NCBI RefSeq assembly: GCF_900088415.1
Contig: NZ_FLLQ01000007.1
Span: forward strand, 1 to 64,000
Reading direction: 5' to 3'
Length of the DNA: 64,000 nucleotides
DNA from: Vibrio mediterranei
Lineage (GTDB): Bacteria; Pseudomonadota; Gammaproteobacteria; Enterobacterales; Vibrionaceae
Numbering within the stretch: position 1 is the first letter of the stretch; each line of letters starts with the position of its first letter. This document shows positions 15,480-26,394 of the stretch, in pieces. A program made the translations under genes and the position numbers. Under the pieces are notes generated by a model that worked only from the letters and a program-made list of their open reading frames with translations, ran no database searches and was not told where the DNA came from.

Positions 15480-18400
15480 TTATTGCGTGTTTGCACAGTT
15501 TAAATTCAATAAGCTCAGTTCACGGAGAGCTACAGAAAACTTAGCAAATTCATGAACATTACCTACTTTGAACTCGTTGAGTATATTTTCCCAGCGAAGC
15601 AAACTACTTGCATTGGTTTCCATCCAGTTGTTAAGTGACAGGATAACGTCGTCATTATCACCACCGCAACCACATTTAAGAACTTGCGCAGTCAACAAAC
15701 GTTGCTGCCAGTCTAGATCTTCGCGGAATGCTGCCCTAGCAAGAGCTTGCCAATTATTGTCAACGCCTTGACTGTTTATTTGGTTTAAGAACCAATGTAG
15801 TGATAGACGATCACCGAGATGGAAATAGAGTTTAGAGGCTTGCTCAACGCTAAAGTTAGCTTCTGCAGCGATTTCCGAAATATCAACAGCGGATAGTAAG
15901 CTAGATAAACGAGCTACATAATTGGCCAGCTCTTTCCCTACTCCTTGCTCCACCCAGTTTTCAGCTTGTAGACGATGTTCCGCTACTTCTTCAGCTACAA
16001 GGCAAGTTTCAAGTGTTTCCTCTACTTTCATAACATCATCACGGTAGCGCGCAACGAGTTGCTCCACCGACTGTTTGCCAGGTCGATTTCTCAAGATCCA
16101 ACGAGCAAGTCTGCGTAATGTGCGCCGCACAATAAACAACAGCTCATATTGCGCTTCTGAACTGGCAATATTATCAAGTTTACGTATTTGCTCGAAGGTG
16201 TATGCAAAACCATAGATTTCTCTAGATGCTGCGTATGCATTGGCAATATCAACCACTGTGGCACCCGTCTCTTCTTGTAGACGAGTCACGAAATTACATC
16301 CCATTTCGTTAACCATCTGATTTGCAAGCATTGTAGAGATGATTTCAGCCTTCAGAGGATGCGTTGACATACTTTCTATGTAGTTACGGCGTAACTCAGA
16401 TGGGAAGTATTGTGTCAGTTGCTGCTGATGATACGCATCGGTCGCGATCTCGTCAGTCACCAGTTCTTCTTTCAATACCATCTTACCGTAAGCCACCAGT
16501 ACTGAGAGCTCAGGTCTTGTCATTCCAATACCTTGTTTCTCGCGCTCAATCAGCTCTTCATCAGATGGGATATATTCCAAACCACGATCCAAGTGACCTG
16601 CTTTTTCTAGCGTGTGTATGAAACGAATCTGTTCTTTGACTAGCGATACACCTTGGAATTCGGTTACTGAGATAGACTCTGACTGGCAATAGGCATCATC
16701 TAGAACAATTTCGCCAACCTCATCTTCCATAGACTCAAGGATTTCATTGCGTTGTTTGACTGTCAGATCACCGTTAGACACAAGACCATTCAAGAAGATC
16801 TTAATATTCACTTCGTTATCGGAACAATCTACACCACCTACGTTGTCTACAAAGTCAGTATTAACACGACCACCAGCTAAAGCATACTCAATACGCCCCA
16901 GCTGAGTCATACCTAAGTTACCGCCCTCACCAACTACCTTGGCTTTCAATTCGTTGCCGTTGATGCGTAATACGTCGTTAGCGCGGTCACCTACATCAGT
17001 ATGCGTTTCAGCGCTAGATTTAACATAAGTACCGATACCACCGTTCCAAAGTAGATCGACTTCCATGGAGAGAATCATCTTAATAAGATCATTTGGTGCC
17101 ATGGATGCTTTCTTGGTCCCAAGCATTTTTTGGATCTCAGGAGTTAACGTGATCGATTTTGCTTTGCGAGCAAAAACACCACCGCCCTTTGAGATCAATT
17201 TCGGATCATAGTCTTCCCAACTCGAGCGTGGGAGATCAAATAGTCGCTTACGTTCTTCCCAACTTTTCGCTGAAGATTGTGGGTTTGGATCAATGAAGAT
17301 ATGCATGTGGTTAAACGCAGCTTGAAGTTTGATGTGCTTCGATAACAACATACCGTTACCGAATACATCCCCTGCCATGTCACCAACACCAATAGCAGTA
17401 AAGTCTTCGTTCTGACAATCAATGCCCATTTCACGGAAGTGACGTTTAACCGACTCCCAACCACCTTTGGCGGTAATACCCATTGCTTTATGGTCGTATC
17501 CGTTGGAACCACCGGAAGCAAACGCATCACCCAACCAGAAGTTATATTCATCTGATACCGAGTTAGCCAAGTCAGAGAACGTCGCAGTCCCCTTATCCGC
17601 AGCTACTACTAAATACGGATCGTCTTCATCATGTCGAACCACACTCTTCGGTGGAATAATTTCACCTTCGATAATGTTGTCAGATACATCCAATAACGCT
17701 CTAATGAACTGTTTATAACAGCGTTGCCCTTCAGCAAATATCTCATCACGTGATGATAGCTGTGGCTGACGTTTACAAACAAAACCACCTTTTGCCCCTA
17801 CAGGTACGATCACCGTGTTCTTAACTTGTTGCGCTTTCACCAACCCAAGTATTTCAGTACGGAAATCTTCTTGGCGATCTGACCAACGTAAACCACCACG
17901 AGCAACTTTGCCACCACGTAGGTGTACACCCTCAATGTCCGGTGCATAAACGAAAATTTCAAACGCAGGTACTGGAGCTGGAATTTCTGGAATGTTCTTT
18001 GGCTCGAGTTTTAGAGATAACCAAGGCTTGTTAACACCATTGCTATCTTTCTGATAGTAGTTAGTGCGCAACGTAGCAGAAATCATTTCGACGTAGCGGC
18101 GGATGATACGGTCATCATCCAAGCTTTCTACTTTATCTAACTGTTTGTGGATCTTATCAATAACACGTTGTTGCCCTTTCTTACTTCCTTTTAGAGAAGG
18201 CATAAAACGCTGTGCAAATAACTCAACTAGGTCTTTTGCTAGATCTGGGTAATGATTCAGAGTGTCTTCAATATAGTGTTGGCTGAATGGGAAGCCGACT
18301 TGACGCATATAACGCGCATACGCCCTTAAGATTGACACTTCACGACCAGTTAAACCGGAACCTAGTACCAGTCGGTTGAAACCATCACTTTCCAAACCAC

Positions 18401-20324
18401 CAGACCAAATTGCAGCGAATGCTTGTTGGAATCGATCGCGAGCTTCTCGAAGATCGACAACCGCATCACTCTTATGTAGCATCGCAAAATCAAGGATCCA
18501 GTATGTTCCGCCATCTGACTTAACGATCTCATACGGTGATTCACCGATCACTCGCAGACCAAGATTTTCAAGCATTGGCATTACATCGGATAAGTGTATT
18601 GGTTCATCACGATGATATAGTTTCAGTTTAACTTCTTTGGAATCCGCCGCTGCTTCTTGTGGTCGGTAGAACAGCATGCCCAACTTATTATCTTCATCAA
18701 GGGATTCAAGTCGTTCAATATCCGCCACAGCAGAGGTCGGCATCATGTCTTCTTTATATGAACGCGGGAATGCTCTTGAATATACTTTCGATAACGGTAA
18801 CCCTTTGCTCTCACCAAAATTGGCAACAATAGCTTCCGAAAGACGATCATCCCAAGACGCTGATACTTCCATTAGGTTTCTTTCTATCGCCTTCACATCC
18901 ATATCCATATTATTGTTATCAACCCTTACGATGTAATGGGTTCTAGCCAGAGGGCTTTCGGAGAAATAAGTCGTAAACTCAACCTCTTGCTCACAGCCAA
19001 AGTAGTTTTGAAGGATCCGTTGTGTATCTTTTCGAAGCTGAGTGTTATACCGATCTTTGCTAACGTACACCATGCAGCTAAAGAAACGACCAAACGGATC
19101 TTTACGAACAAATAAGCGGATCAAGTCACGATCCTGCATTTGAACCACACCCATACCTATCTCAAGCAATTCTTCTTCTTTTGCTTGAAGTAGTTCATCA
19201 CGCGGATAGTTTTCTAATATATTGCGAAGCGCTTTGTATGAATAAGATCCATTTCGGTATCCACTAGCATCCAAGATACGATCAACTTTTTCGCGAATTA
19301 GTGGAATGGTGGATACGCTTTGGTTGTACACGGCTGATGTATACAGTCCAGTAAATCGATGTTCTCCCACAACCTTTCCATTTGCATCGAATTTCTTGAT
19401 TCCGATGTAATCTGTATACGCGGGCCTATGGATACGACTTGCTTTATTACCTTTGGTAAGAATAAGTAGGAAAGGCTTTTTCGCTTCTAGACGTGCCGAG
19501 TCGGAAAACTCAGAAATTTTTACCGAACGGACACGTTCTTCACTGGCGAACAGGCCTAAGCCTTTATCTTCAGTAGGTTTGAGTATGGAGTCACCCTCTT
19601 CATTGATGAGATCAAACTCTTTGTAGCCCATAAAGGTAAAATTGTGGTTACCAACCCAATCTAAAAACGCGATGGTTTCATCAAAACGATCGGCTTCCAT
19701 TGGAAGTTTCTTTTTGTTCTTAACCAGATCTTTTGTGATTTGCTTAAGCTTATCCGACATCGCCTCCCACTCGTTAACGACCAAACTAGTGTCTTCGAAT
19801 ATAGAAACCAACTCATCCTTAAGCGCTGACATTTCAGCTTTGTCACTTAAACGGTCAATTTCGATATGGAAAATCGATTGTAAGTGCCCTTTCCCTTCAT
19901 TAACTGATGTTATCTGCCCTTGTTCATCGCGTTCAAATTGAGTCGGACCATGAAGCATGATGTGACAAGTCAAATCTACTCGATTAAGAGCCATCTTGAC
20001 TGAGTCAACTAAGAACGGAGAATCTGGAACGGCGATTTCTAAAATAGTGTGAGTTGATTGCCACCCATGACGACTGACCGCCGGGTTGAATACCCGAACC
20101 GACACTTCATCGTATTTTTTCTCATTGAGATGATGCCATAAACTAACAACAGCACCGTAAAGATCTGATTCATTTCTTTGTAGCAAATCATCGGGGGAAA
20201 CATTGCTAAAAATATGTTTGGCGAGTTTAGTTACTAAAGGCTGATTGCTCCCTTCAACTTTGGATTCAATCAACTTGTATACTTTCTCCAGTAGAACCGG
20301 AACAACTGGTTCACGCGTGGTCAT
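15480..20324 (-). CDS. gdhB: Large NAD-dependent glutamate dehydrogenase
   Basis: A 1614-residue member of the L_180-type NAD-glutamate dehydrogenases, which oxidise glutamate to 2-oxoglutarate and ammonia and mostly serve glutamate and arginine catabolism. The N-terminal 700 residues are the regulatory ACT-like and helical region. The catalytic part, in the middle, contains LRGGKVARGGLRWSDR and the substrate/lysine motif PVGAKGGFVCK, followed by the NAD-binding segment with GVGDMAGDVFGNGML. The C-terminal 350 residues are helical. GGAG lies 8 bp before the ATG. The gene is monocistronic, with its own terminator. Confidence 0.93.
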   Translation of the reverse strand: MTTREPVVPVLLEKVYKLIESKVEGSNQPLVTKLAKHIFSNVSPDDLLQRNESDLYGAVVSLWHHLNEKKYDEVSVRVFNPAVSRHGWQSTHTILEIAVPDSPFLVDSVKMALNRVDLTCHIMLHGPTQFERDEQGQITSVNEGKGHLQSIFHIEIDRLSDKAEMSALKDELVSIFEDTSLVVNEWEAMSDKLKQITKDLVKNKKKLPMEADRFDETIAFLDWVGNHNFTFMGYKEFDLINEEGDSILKPTEDKGLGLFASEERVRSVKISEFSDSARLEAKKPFLLILTKGNKASRIHRPAYTDYIGIKKFDANGKVVGEHRFTGLYTSAVYNQSVSTIPLIREKVDRILDASGYRNGSYSYKALRNILENYPRDELLQAKEEELLEIGMGVVQMQDRDLIRLFVRKDPFGRFFSCMVYVSKDRYNTQLRKDTQRILQNYFGCEQEVEFTTYFSESPLARTHYIVRVDNNNMDMDVKAIERNLMEVSASWDDRLSEAIVANFGESKGLPLSKVYSRAFPRSYKEDMMPTSAVADIERLESLDEDNKLGMLFYRPQEAAADSKEVKLKLYHRDEPIHLSDVMPMLENLGLRVIGESPYEIVKSDGGTYWILDFAMLHKSDAVVDLREARDRFQQAFAAIWSGGLESDGFNRLVLGSGLTGREVSILRAYARYMRQVGFPFSQHYIEDTLNHYPDLAKDLVELFAQRFMPSLKGSKKGQQRVIDKIHKQLDKVESLDDDRIIRRYVEMISATLRTNYYQKDSNGVNKPWLSLKLEPKNIPEIPAPVPAFEIFVYAPDIEGVHLRGGKVARGGLRWSDRQEDFRTEILGLVKAQQVKNTVIVPVGAKGGFVCKRQPQLSSRDEIFAEGQRCYKQFIRALLDVSDNIIEGEIIPPKSVVRHDEDDPYLVVAADKGTATFSDLANSVSDEYNFWLGDAFASGGSNGYDHKAMGITAKGGWESVKRHFREMGIDCQNEDFTAIGVGDMAGDVFGNGMLLSKHIKLQAAFNHMHIFIDPNPQSSAKSWEERKRLFDLPRSSWEDYDPKLISKGGGVFARKAKSITLTPEIQKMLGTKKASMAPNDLIKMILSMEVDLLWNGGIGTYVKSSAETHTDVGDRANDVLRINGNELKAKVVGEGGNLGMTQLGRIEYALAGGRVNTDFVDNVGGVDCSDNEVNIKIFLNGLVSNGDLTVKQRNEILESMEDEVGEIVLDDAYCQSESISVTEFQGVSLVKEQIRFIHTLEKAGHLDRGLEYIPSDEELIEREKQGIGMTRPELSVLVAYGKMVLKEELVTDEIATDAYHQQQLTQYFPSELRRNYIESMSTHPLKAEIISTMLANQMVNEMGCNFVTRLQEETGATVVDIANAYAASREIYGFAYTFEQIRKLDNIASSEAQYELLFIVRRTLRRLARWILRNRPGKQSVEQLVARYRDDVMKVEETLETCLVAEEVAEHRLQAENWVEQGVGKELANYVARLSSLLSAVDISEIAAEANFSVEQASKLYFHLGDRLSLHWFLNQINSQGVDNNWQALARAAFREDLDWQQRLLTAQVLKCGCGGDNDDVILSLNNWMETNASSLLRWENILNEFKVGNVHEFAKFSVALRELSLLNLNCANTQ

Positions 20325-20481
20325 AGAAACGCTCCACTTTTTGTTTTTATGAGGGATGTAGGCTTGTTCTATATTGTAAAAGTTTTATTGAGAAAGAGTT
20401 AATAAAAAATGGAAGAAGTTTCAGGGAAATGTTTGATAGTGTGACTGATGCACTTATTCATATCACTATAATTTGGAGCAG

Positions 20482-20700
20482 TTACAGTGATTCTAACCGT
20501 ATAAACTTGTTGTTCTGGTCAGTTATCAATCTAAAGCGACCTTTAATACCTGATTGTGTCAAAAACGGGCGAAACCGACTTGCGGGAAGCTGCAGTTTTA
20601 AACGCTCATCGGTGACCACTAAAATACTGGATGCATAACCAGTATAATGAGAAAGGTAATTCTGATACGAGATACTGAGATTGAAGTAGTACTGTTTCAT
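20482..20700 (-). CDS. DUF2835 family protein
   Basis: A 72-residue protein matching the DUF2835 family: YYFNLSISYQNYLSHYTGYAS at the start and the conserved core LKLQLPASRFRPFLTQSGI and GRFRLITD near the end. Function is unknown; the family is short, basic and found in vibrios and relatives. It lies between pepN and gdhB, all on the minus strand. It is separated from pepN by a strong terminator and has no clear terminator before gdhB. Confidence 0.85.
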   Translation of the reverse strand: MKQYYFNLSISYQNYLSHYTGYASSILVVTDERLKLQLPASRFRPFLTQSGIKGRFRLITDQNNKFIRLESL

Positions 20701-20752
20701 ATTGTTTGAATGTTGAGCAATTTAGGTGGTTTTCCTGAGGTTTATTTAAGAA

Positions 20753-20790
20753 AAAAGCCAATACTGTTTACATATACAGTATTGGCTTTT
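20753..20790. terminator. pepN terminator, bidirectional
   Basis: A 15-bp perfect stem (AAAAGCCAATACTGT with ACAGTATTGGCTTTT) and 8-nt loop, immediately after the pepN stop on the minus strand. Confidence 0.9.
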
Positions 20791-20796
20791 TGTCGA

Positions 20797-23406
20797 TTAT
20801 GACTCTAATGCTTTTGTGACTTTCTCAAATAAGTCTTTAGCTAAGTTGTCCAAACTACGTAACTTATTCAATTCGACTTTGATAAGTTCCTGACGTTTTT
20901 CGTCGTACTTTTTCAACTTGAGCAACGGATCAATTAAACGCGACGCTACTTGTGGATTTGATTCATTTAACTGAGTCAATATCTCACCAGCAAACTGATA
21001 GCCCTCACCCGAGATATCATGGAAGCGACGTGGGTTCATGTTCAAGAAAGACCCTATCAAACTGCGAGTACGATTTGGATTGCTTAAACTAAACGCTTTG
21101 TGTGACATAGAATGTTTAACATTCTCTAGAGCGTTGATTGATGGATTGGCACCTTGTAAGGCAAACCATTTATCCATAACCAATCCATCATGACACCACT
21201 TCTCACTGTAGTCGTCCATCAATAACTGGCGGCATGAAAGTGATGCACTATTTGCTGCAGTCATTGCGGCGATCGTGTCCGTCATATTGTTGGCATCACG
21301 ATATTGTTGCTCGGCCAAGTATTGGTATTCATCAACGTTTACCAAGTACTGTAGACAAAGATTTCTTAACGAACGTTTACCAATTGCGTCATGTTCAATC
21401 GAATAATCAGCTTGAGTTAACGTATGGTATAGCGCAGACAGCTCATCTTGTAAGGCTTCTGCTAGCAGTGACTTGATATCTTTCAACACGTCGCAGACTG
21501 CATCGACATCTACAGTTTTATACCAACCGGCTACTTCATTAAAGCTTGGCAAAGATAATGCTTCAGCAATGAACGCCTCTTCTAAATCTTTGTTCAGTAG
21601 CACACCTCTAAATGCATCAATCACTAGGCTCGGTAGTTCTACACTATTGCCACTTTGAATGGAATTAACATTCGACTTAATGTACTTTGCCAATAACATT
21701 TGGCCAGCATCCCACTTAGCAAAATCGTTTTTCGCATTGATCATTAAAAAGGCTAATTGCTCATCGCTGTAATCGAATTCGAGACGAACCGGAGCTGAAA
21801 ACTCGCGAAGCATTGAAGGCACAGGTTTCGAAGATATGTTCTCAAACACAAATTCTTGTTCACTCTCAGTCACGTTTAATACGTTATTCAACTCAATTTC
21901 GTTACAGCGTAACTCTAGAGAATTTCCTTTCTCATCATACAGTTCTACGTCAAACGGAATATGTAACGCTTGCTTTTCAACTTGATCTTGAGTCGGTTGA
22001 GTTTGTTGAGAGACTTTAAGCGTATAAGTCTTCGCAGATTCATCGTAACTATCGGTAACCGTTAATGTTGGCGTACCCGATTGACTATACCAAAGACGGA
22101 ATTGCTTCAGATCGATATCCGATGCATCTTCCATTGCGGAAACAAAATCTTCACACGTCGCGGCAGTACCATCATGCCTTTCAAAGTACAATCTCATGCC
22201 CGCTTGGAATTTGTCTTCACCCAGCAACGTATGCATCATTCGAATAACTTCACTTCCCTTTTCGTAAACCGTCAAAGTGTAGAAGTTATTCATTTCAATG
22301 ACTTTGTCAGGTCTTATTGGGTGTGACATTGGGCTAGCATCTTCAGCAAACTGAGGGCCACGAATAATACGAACATTATTAATGCGGTTAACAGAGCGAG
22401 AGCCTAAATCCGAAGAGAATTCTTGGTCACGGAATACCGTTAAGCCTTCTTTTAAACTCAATTGGAACCAATCGCGACAAGTTACTCGGTTACCTGTCCA
22501 GTTATGAAAATACTCATGACCAATAACAGCTTCGATTCCCAAGTAGTCAGTATCTGTAGCGGTTTGGTCGTTAGCCAAAACAAACTTAGAGTTAAAGACA
22601 TTGAGGCCTTTATTCTCCATTGCACCCATATTGAAGAAATCGACCGCTACAATCATATAAATGTCTAAGTCATACTCAAGACCGAACCGTTCTTCATCCC
22701 ACTTCATCGAGTTAATTAATGAAACCATCGCATGATTAGCACGATCGAGATTGCCTTTGTCTACAAATATTTCCAGTGCGACATCTCTGCCTGAACGTGT
22801 TTTAAATACATCTCGCAATACATCAAAATCACCGGCGACAAGAGCAAAGAGATAGGAAGGCTTTGGATGTGGATCTTCCCAGGTAACAAAATGTTGACCA
22901 CTTTCCAATTCACCTTCTTCGATTTTGTTACCGTTACTTAGGAGGTATGGGAAAGCTGCTTTGTCTGCGATGACTTTCGTTGTGTATTTAGCGAGAACGT
23001 CTGGTCGATCTAAGAAATAAGTAATACGTCGGAAACCTTCGGCTTCACATTGAGTGCAGTAAGCACCGTCAGAAATATATAAACCTTCAAGAGCAGTATT
23101 CGTTGACGGAGAAATGTGGTTTTCAATCACCAATTCAAATTCTTTTGGTAGATTTGAAATCTCCAAACCGGAATCAGTAGTAATGAAATCACTCCAAGCT
23201 TCTCCATTCACTCTGACTTGAATAAGTTCGATATTTTCTCCATCAAGTACCATGGTTGTTGCATCACCAAGTTGCTTAACTTGGGAAACGGCGGTCACTT
23301 TAGTTTGGGTTTCATGAAGGTCGAAAGTAAGGTTTACATCTGTGATAGTGTGCGACGGTGTTTGATAGTCGCTACGGTATTTGGCTTTAGGTGCTGACTC
23401 GGTCAT
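20797..23406 (-). CDS. pepN: Aminopeptidase N
   Basis: An M1 family zinc aminopeptidase that removes N-terminal residues from peptides in the cytoplasm. The exopeptidase motif GAMEN is at 261-265. The zinc motif is His297-Glu298-x-x-His301 (GHEYFHNW) with the third ligand Glu320 (LKEGLTVF), the same numbering as in E. coli PepN. At 869 residues it is full length (E. coli 870). The ATG is preceded by AAGGAC. Confidence 0.97.
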   Translation of the reverse strand: MTESAPKAKYRSDYQTPSHTITDVNLTFDLHETQTKVTAVSQVKQLGDATTMVLDGENIELIQVRVNGEAWSDFITTDSGLEISNLPKEFELVIENHISPSTNTALEGLYISDGAYCTQCEAEGFRRITYFLDRPDVLAKYTTKVIADKAAFPYLLSNGNKIEEGELESGQHFVTWEDPHPKPSYLFALVAGDFDVLRDVFKTRSGRDVALEIFVDKGNLDRANHAMVSLINSMKWDEERFGLEYDLDIYMIVAVDFFNMGAMENKGLNVFNSKFVLANDQTATDTDYLGIEAVIGHEYFHNWTGNRVTCRDWFQLSLKEGLTVFRDQEFSSDLGSRSVNRINNVRIIRGPQFAEDASPMSHPIRPDKVIEMNNFYTLTVYEKGSEVIRMMHTLLGEDKFQAGMRLYFERHDGTAATCEDFVSAMEDASDIDLKQFRLWYSQSGTPTLTVTDSYDESAKTYTLKVSQQTQPTQDQVEKQALHIPFDVELYDEKGNSLELRCNEIELNNVLNVTESEQEFVFENISSKPVPSMLREFSAPVRLEFDYSDEQLAFLMINAKNDFAKWDAGQMLLAKYIKSNVNSIQSGNSVELPSLVIDAFRGVLLNKDLEEAFIAEALSLPSFNEVAGWYKTVDVDAVCDVLKDIKSLLAEALQDELSALYHTLTQADYSIEHDAIGKRSLRNLCLQYLVNVDEYQYLAEQQYRDANNMTDTIAAMTAANSASLSCRQLLMDDYSEKWCHDGLVMDKWFALQGANPSINALENVKHSMSHKAFSLSNPNRTRSLIGSFLNMNPRRFHDISGEGYQFAGEILTQLNESNPQVASRLIDPLLKLKKYDEKRQELIKVELNKLRSLDNLAKDLFEKVTKALES

Positions 23407-23496
23407 CCTTTGTCCTTATATTATTATCGTTAGCATAGTTAGCTTAATCCTTGACGATTATATACCTTTGAACTGTTACTGTGCAGAATTGGACAC

Positions 23497-23526
23497 AAAA
23501 AAAGCGTCAAACTAAGTTGACGCTTT
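23497..23526 (-). terminator. Terminator of the gene at 23546
   Basis: AAAGCGTCAA pairs with TTGACGCTTT (10 bp), followed on the minus strand by seven T. Confidence 0.9.
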
Positions 23527-23545
23527 TGACTAACTGCCTGTGTTG

Positions 23546-24208
23546 CTAGCGAATGCGGTTGAGGACAGCAAACATATCACCGTCCTCTACCTCTAAAGTC
23601 AGTTCATCCTGATTTAATGTATACGTTGCATCGTGTTCACCGTCTTTATAAAGCAACACGATGTGATCATTTTCGGTGTAGTAGACGCCACTATGAATCG
23701 CTTCATCTCCATCGCTTGAACTGACACGAAACGTAAACACGAAATCTGGCTGGAGGATTAAATCCATTCTCGCAATTTCTTGAGCATGTTTGTCATCACC
23801 ACTCACACTCACCGAAGACCAGATACCAGCGAGTGCATTAGGCAACGCTTTGGTAAAGACGACTCCATTTAGATTGAGCATATTGTGGTTGCCGCTGTAA
23901 TTATAGACCTGAGGTTCATCACTGTTTAGGCCGAGAATAATCGTATCATCATTGGCGGTAAACAACCCTTCCCAATGTTCAATACTGTAGTCTTGTTTTT
24001 GAATGTCTATCGAAAAAGTGTAGTTGGAACCCAGCGATAGTTTGATTGCTAAAAAGGTGTCCGGTCCTTCATCTGGACTTGGGTTTACTAAGTACCAATC
24101 TCCCAACAGAAACGGTTGGTCAAACTGAGTTAAGTCATTGTTATCTTTACGTGTATCCGACAGTACTCCAAACGACAAAACACATAAAAGTAGTGTAATC
24201 CATCTCAT
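23546..24208 (-). CDS. Unknown periplasmic protein
   Basis: I do not recognise a family. The 220-residue protein starts MRWITLLLCVLSFGVLS, a likely signal peptide; this ATG has GAGGGGG upstream and a longer in-frame start is discarded. The mature part seems to contain two similar beta-rich halves: each has a 'LxGxWxxxxxSxDxxxxxxxxxxLxLxxxxxFxFxxxxxxxDxxxxxxGxYxxxxDxIxL' type layout (LGDWYLVNPS and LAGIWSSVSVS begin them), a lipocalin-like or META-like repeat. It lies downstream of prc on the same strand but after its terminator. Confidence 0.7.
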   Translation of the reverse strand: MRWITLLLCVLSFGVLSDTRKDNNDLTQFDQPFLLGDWYLVNPSPDEGPDTFLAIKLSLGSNYTFSIDIQKQDYSIEHWEGLFTANDDTIILGLNSDEPQVYNYSGNHNMLNLNGVVFTKALPNALAGIWSSVSVSGDDKHAQEIARMDLILQPDFVFTFRVSSSDGDEAIHSGVYYTENDHIVLLYKDGEHDATYTLNQDELTLEVEDGDMFAVLNRIR

Positions 24209-24330
24209 ATGTATCCCCCTCACAGTTACATTAAGCTTAGGTGGGATAATACGAGATTGCGAAATTTTTTGATCTAAATCACGATTTTTAATTTTAAGTA
24301 TCAAATCTGAGGCAAGCGAGAACAAGCATT

Positions 24331-24356
24331 AAAAAAGCGAGCACTAGGCTCGCTTT
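24331..24356 (-). terminator. prc terminator
   Basis: AAAGCGAGC pairs with GCTCGCTTT around a 5-nt loop, then T's on the minus strand. Confidence 0.88.
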
Positions 24357-24373
24357 TGTTTAGTTTGAACAGG

Positions 24374-26377
24374 TTAAGATTTGGCGTTTACCATGTCGAC
24401 CATAATAGCCACGGCTTCATCTAAGTAAGCATCTGGGACTTCATAATCTTTCGGGATATCATCCAGAGTTTTATAAGGTTCTTCTCCTGCCGCTTTCTGA
24501 CGCAAGTTGACACGCTCTAATCTAAGCTCATCATTATTATCACTTTCTGCTTTACGTGCAGATTCACTCAAGGATAACGTTTTATCGTCTTTTTCAGCCT
24601 TGTACTTAGCAATGTCTTCAGAAATAAATCCAAATTCCATATCTGATTTAATGCGTTCTTCGTGCTTAGTCGTAAGCGACGCGATCATTTCATCGTTACG
24701 TTGTAACTCACTGTATTTCGCTTTATCTATGCTGTCCCATGGTAGTGCGTTATCTTCAACGCTCTCACCAGTTTCAGCAGGTTCGATTGGCGTTGGGAAG
24801 GCGATATCTGGAACTACGCCTTTGTTCTGCGTACTCCCACCATTAATTCTGTAGAATTTCTGAATGGTATATTGTACGTATCCTAACTCTTTATCGAATA
24901 GATCATAGATATGGTTTAGCGAGCGATGTTGCTGAACTGTACCTTTACCGAATGAGTTCTCACCTAACACAATTGCGCGACCATAGTCTTGCATTGCAGC
25001 TGCGAAAATTTCAGAGGCAGAAGCGCTATAACGATTCACAAGTACAGTTAATGGGCCTTGATAACTGATTTTTCCGTCAGTATCACTGTTTACATTAACT
25101 CGACCATAACTGTCTCGTACTTGTACAACTGGACCATTTTCAATAAATAGACCCGACATTGCGGTCGCTTCGGTCAAGGCTCCACCACCATTGTTGCGCA
25201 AATCAACAATAATGCCGTCGACACCTTTCTCTTTCAGCTCAGTAATTAGTTTGTCTGTGTCTTTAGATAAGCCAACGTAGAAACTCGGTACTTCAAGCAC
25301 ACCAATTTTCTTACCGTCTTTCTCGATAACTTCAGACTTAACCGCTCTGTCTTCTAGACGAATCTTGTCACGGACGATTTCAACTACGGTCGCCTTAGCG
25401 TCTTTGCCATCAGGTAAAATTTGTAACTTGACCTTGGTGCCTTTAGGACCTTTGATAAGTTGTACTACATCATCAAGTCGCCACCCGATGACATCTACGA
25501 TCTCTTCACCATCTTGACCAACACCGATGATTTTATCGCCTTCGCCTAATTGCTTACTCTTAGATGCCGGACCACCTGCTACTAGAGAACGAATAACAGT
25601 ATAGTCATCTGTGAGTTGGAGAACGGCACCAATACCTTCCAGAGACAGATTCATCTCTGACTGGAACTGTTCTGCAGAACGAGGAGATAAGTAACTAGTA
25701 TGAGGATCAACTTCTCGAGCAAACGCATTCATATAAATTTGGAATGCATCTTCGTTGTGTGATTGAGTTAGGCGTTTGATTGCGTTGTTGTAACGTTTAC
25801 CAAGCGTTTCTTTTATCTCATCCCAATTCTTGCCAGCCAACTTCAGATTCAACGCATCATACTTAACGCGTTTACGCCAAAGCTCATTTAGCTCTGTTTC
25901 ATCCTTTGGCCAAGCTGCCTCTGAACGATCTAACGTAATACTTTCATCAACATCAAATTTCATCTCTTTGTCTAATAGAGATAACGCGTATGCAAATCTG
26001 TCATAACGTTTCTGCATCGAAAGGTTATACACATCAAATGCAATTTGGTTGTTACCAGCTTTAAGTTGATCATCAAGTTGAGTCGACCAAGAGTTGAACT
26101 TGTCTATGTCGGCTTGTGTGAAGATATTTCGGTTGTAGTCGAGCATTTCCAAATAACGTGTAAAAATCGCTTTTGAAAATTCGTCGTCTAGAGTGAAGTG
26201 TTTGTAGTGAGAACGAGTAAAACGAGAAGTTACGCGTTTACTGGCTGTTTCATGTTGTACTTCGGGAGCCAAGGTAGGAATATCTGATTTTTCAAATTTC
26301 GCTTCCAAAGCGTGAGCTGATGAAGCTGCTAGCCAAAGGCTAGCAGCAACTATCGATAATTTTGAACGGCACTTCAT
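24374..26377 (-). CDS. prc: Tail-specific protease Prc
   Basis: A periplasmic S41 family protease that degrades proteins with non-polar C-termini and trims cell-wall enzymes. It has a signal peptide (residues 1-23, cleaved after AHA), an N-terminal helical domain, a PDZ domain (about 240-320, LEGIGAVLQ) and the catalytic domain with Ser453 in SASASE, Asp464 and Lys478 in FGKGTVQ. The Ser-Lys spacing of 25 is identical to that in E. coli. At 667 residues it is close to the E. coli length (682). It is 17 bp downstream of proQ in one operon. Confidence 0.96.
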   Translation of the reverse strand: MKCRSKLSIVAASLWLAASSAHALEAKFEKSDIPTLAPEVQHETASKRVTSRFTRSHYKHFTLDDEFSKAIFTRYLEMLDYNRNIFTQADIDKFNSWSTQLDDQLKAGNNQIAFDVYNLSMQKRYDRFAYALSLLDKEMKFDVDESITLDRSEAAWPKDETELNELWRKRVKYDALNLKLAGKNWDEIKETLGKRYNNAIKRLTQSHNEDAFQIYMNAFAREVDPHTSYLSPRSAEQFQSEMNLSLEGIGAVLQLTDDYTVIRSLVAGGPASKSKQLGEGDKIIGVGQDGEEIVDVIGWRLDDVVQLIKGPKGTKVKLQILPDGKDAKATVVEIVRDKIRLEDRAVKSEVIEKDGKKIGVLEVPSFYVGLSKDTDKLITELKEKGVDGIIVDLRNNGGGALTEATAMSGLFIENGPVVQVRDSYGRVNVNSDTDGKISYQGPLTVLVNRYSASASEIFAAAMQDYGRAIVLGENSFGKGTVQQHRSLNHIYDLFDKELGYVQYTIQKFYRINGGSTQNKGVVPDIAFPTPIEPAETGESVEDNALPWDSIDKAKYSELQRNDEMIASLTTKHEERIKSDMEFGFISEDIAKYKAEKDDKTLSLSESARKAESDNNDELRLERVNLRQKAAGEEPYKTLDDIPKDYEVPDAYLDEAVAIMVDMVNAKS

Positions 26378-26394
26378 GCGTAGGAATTTCTCCT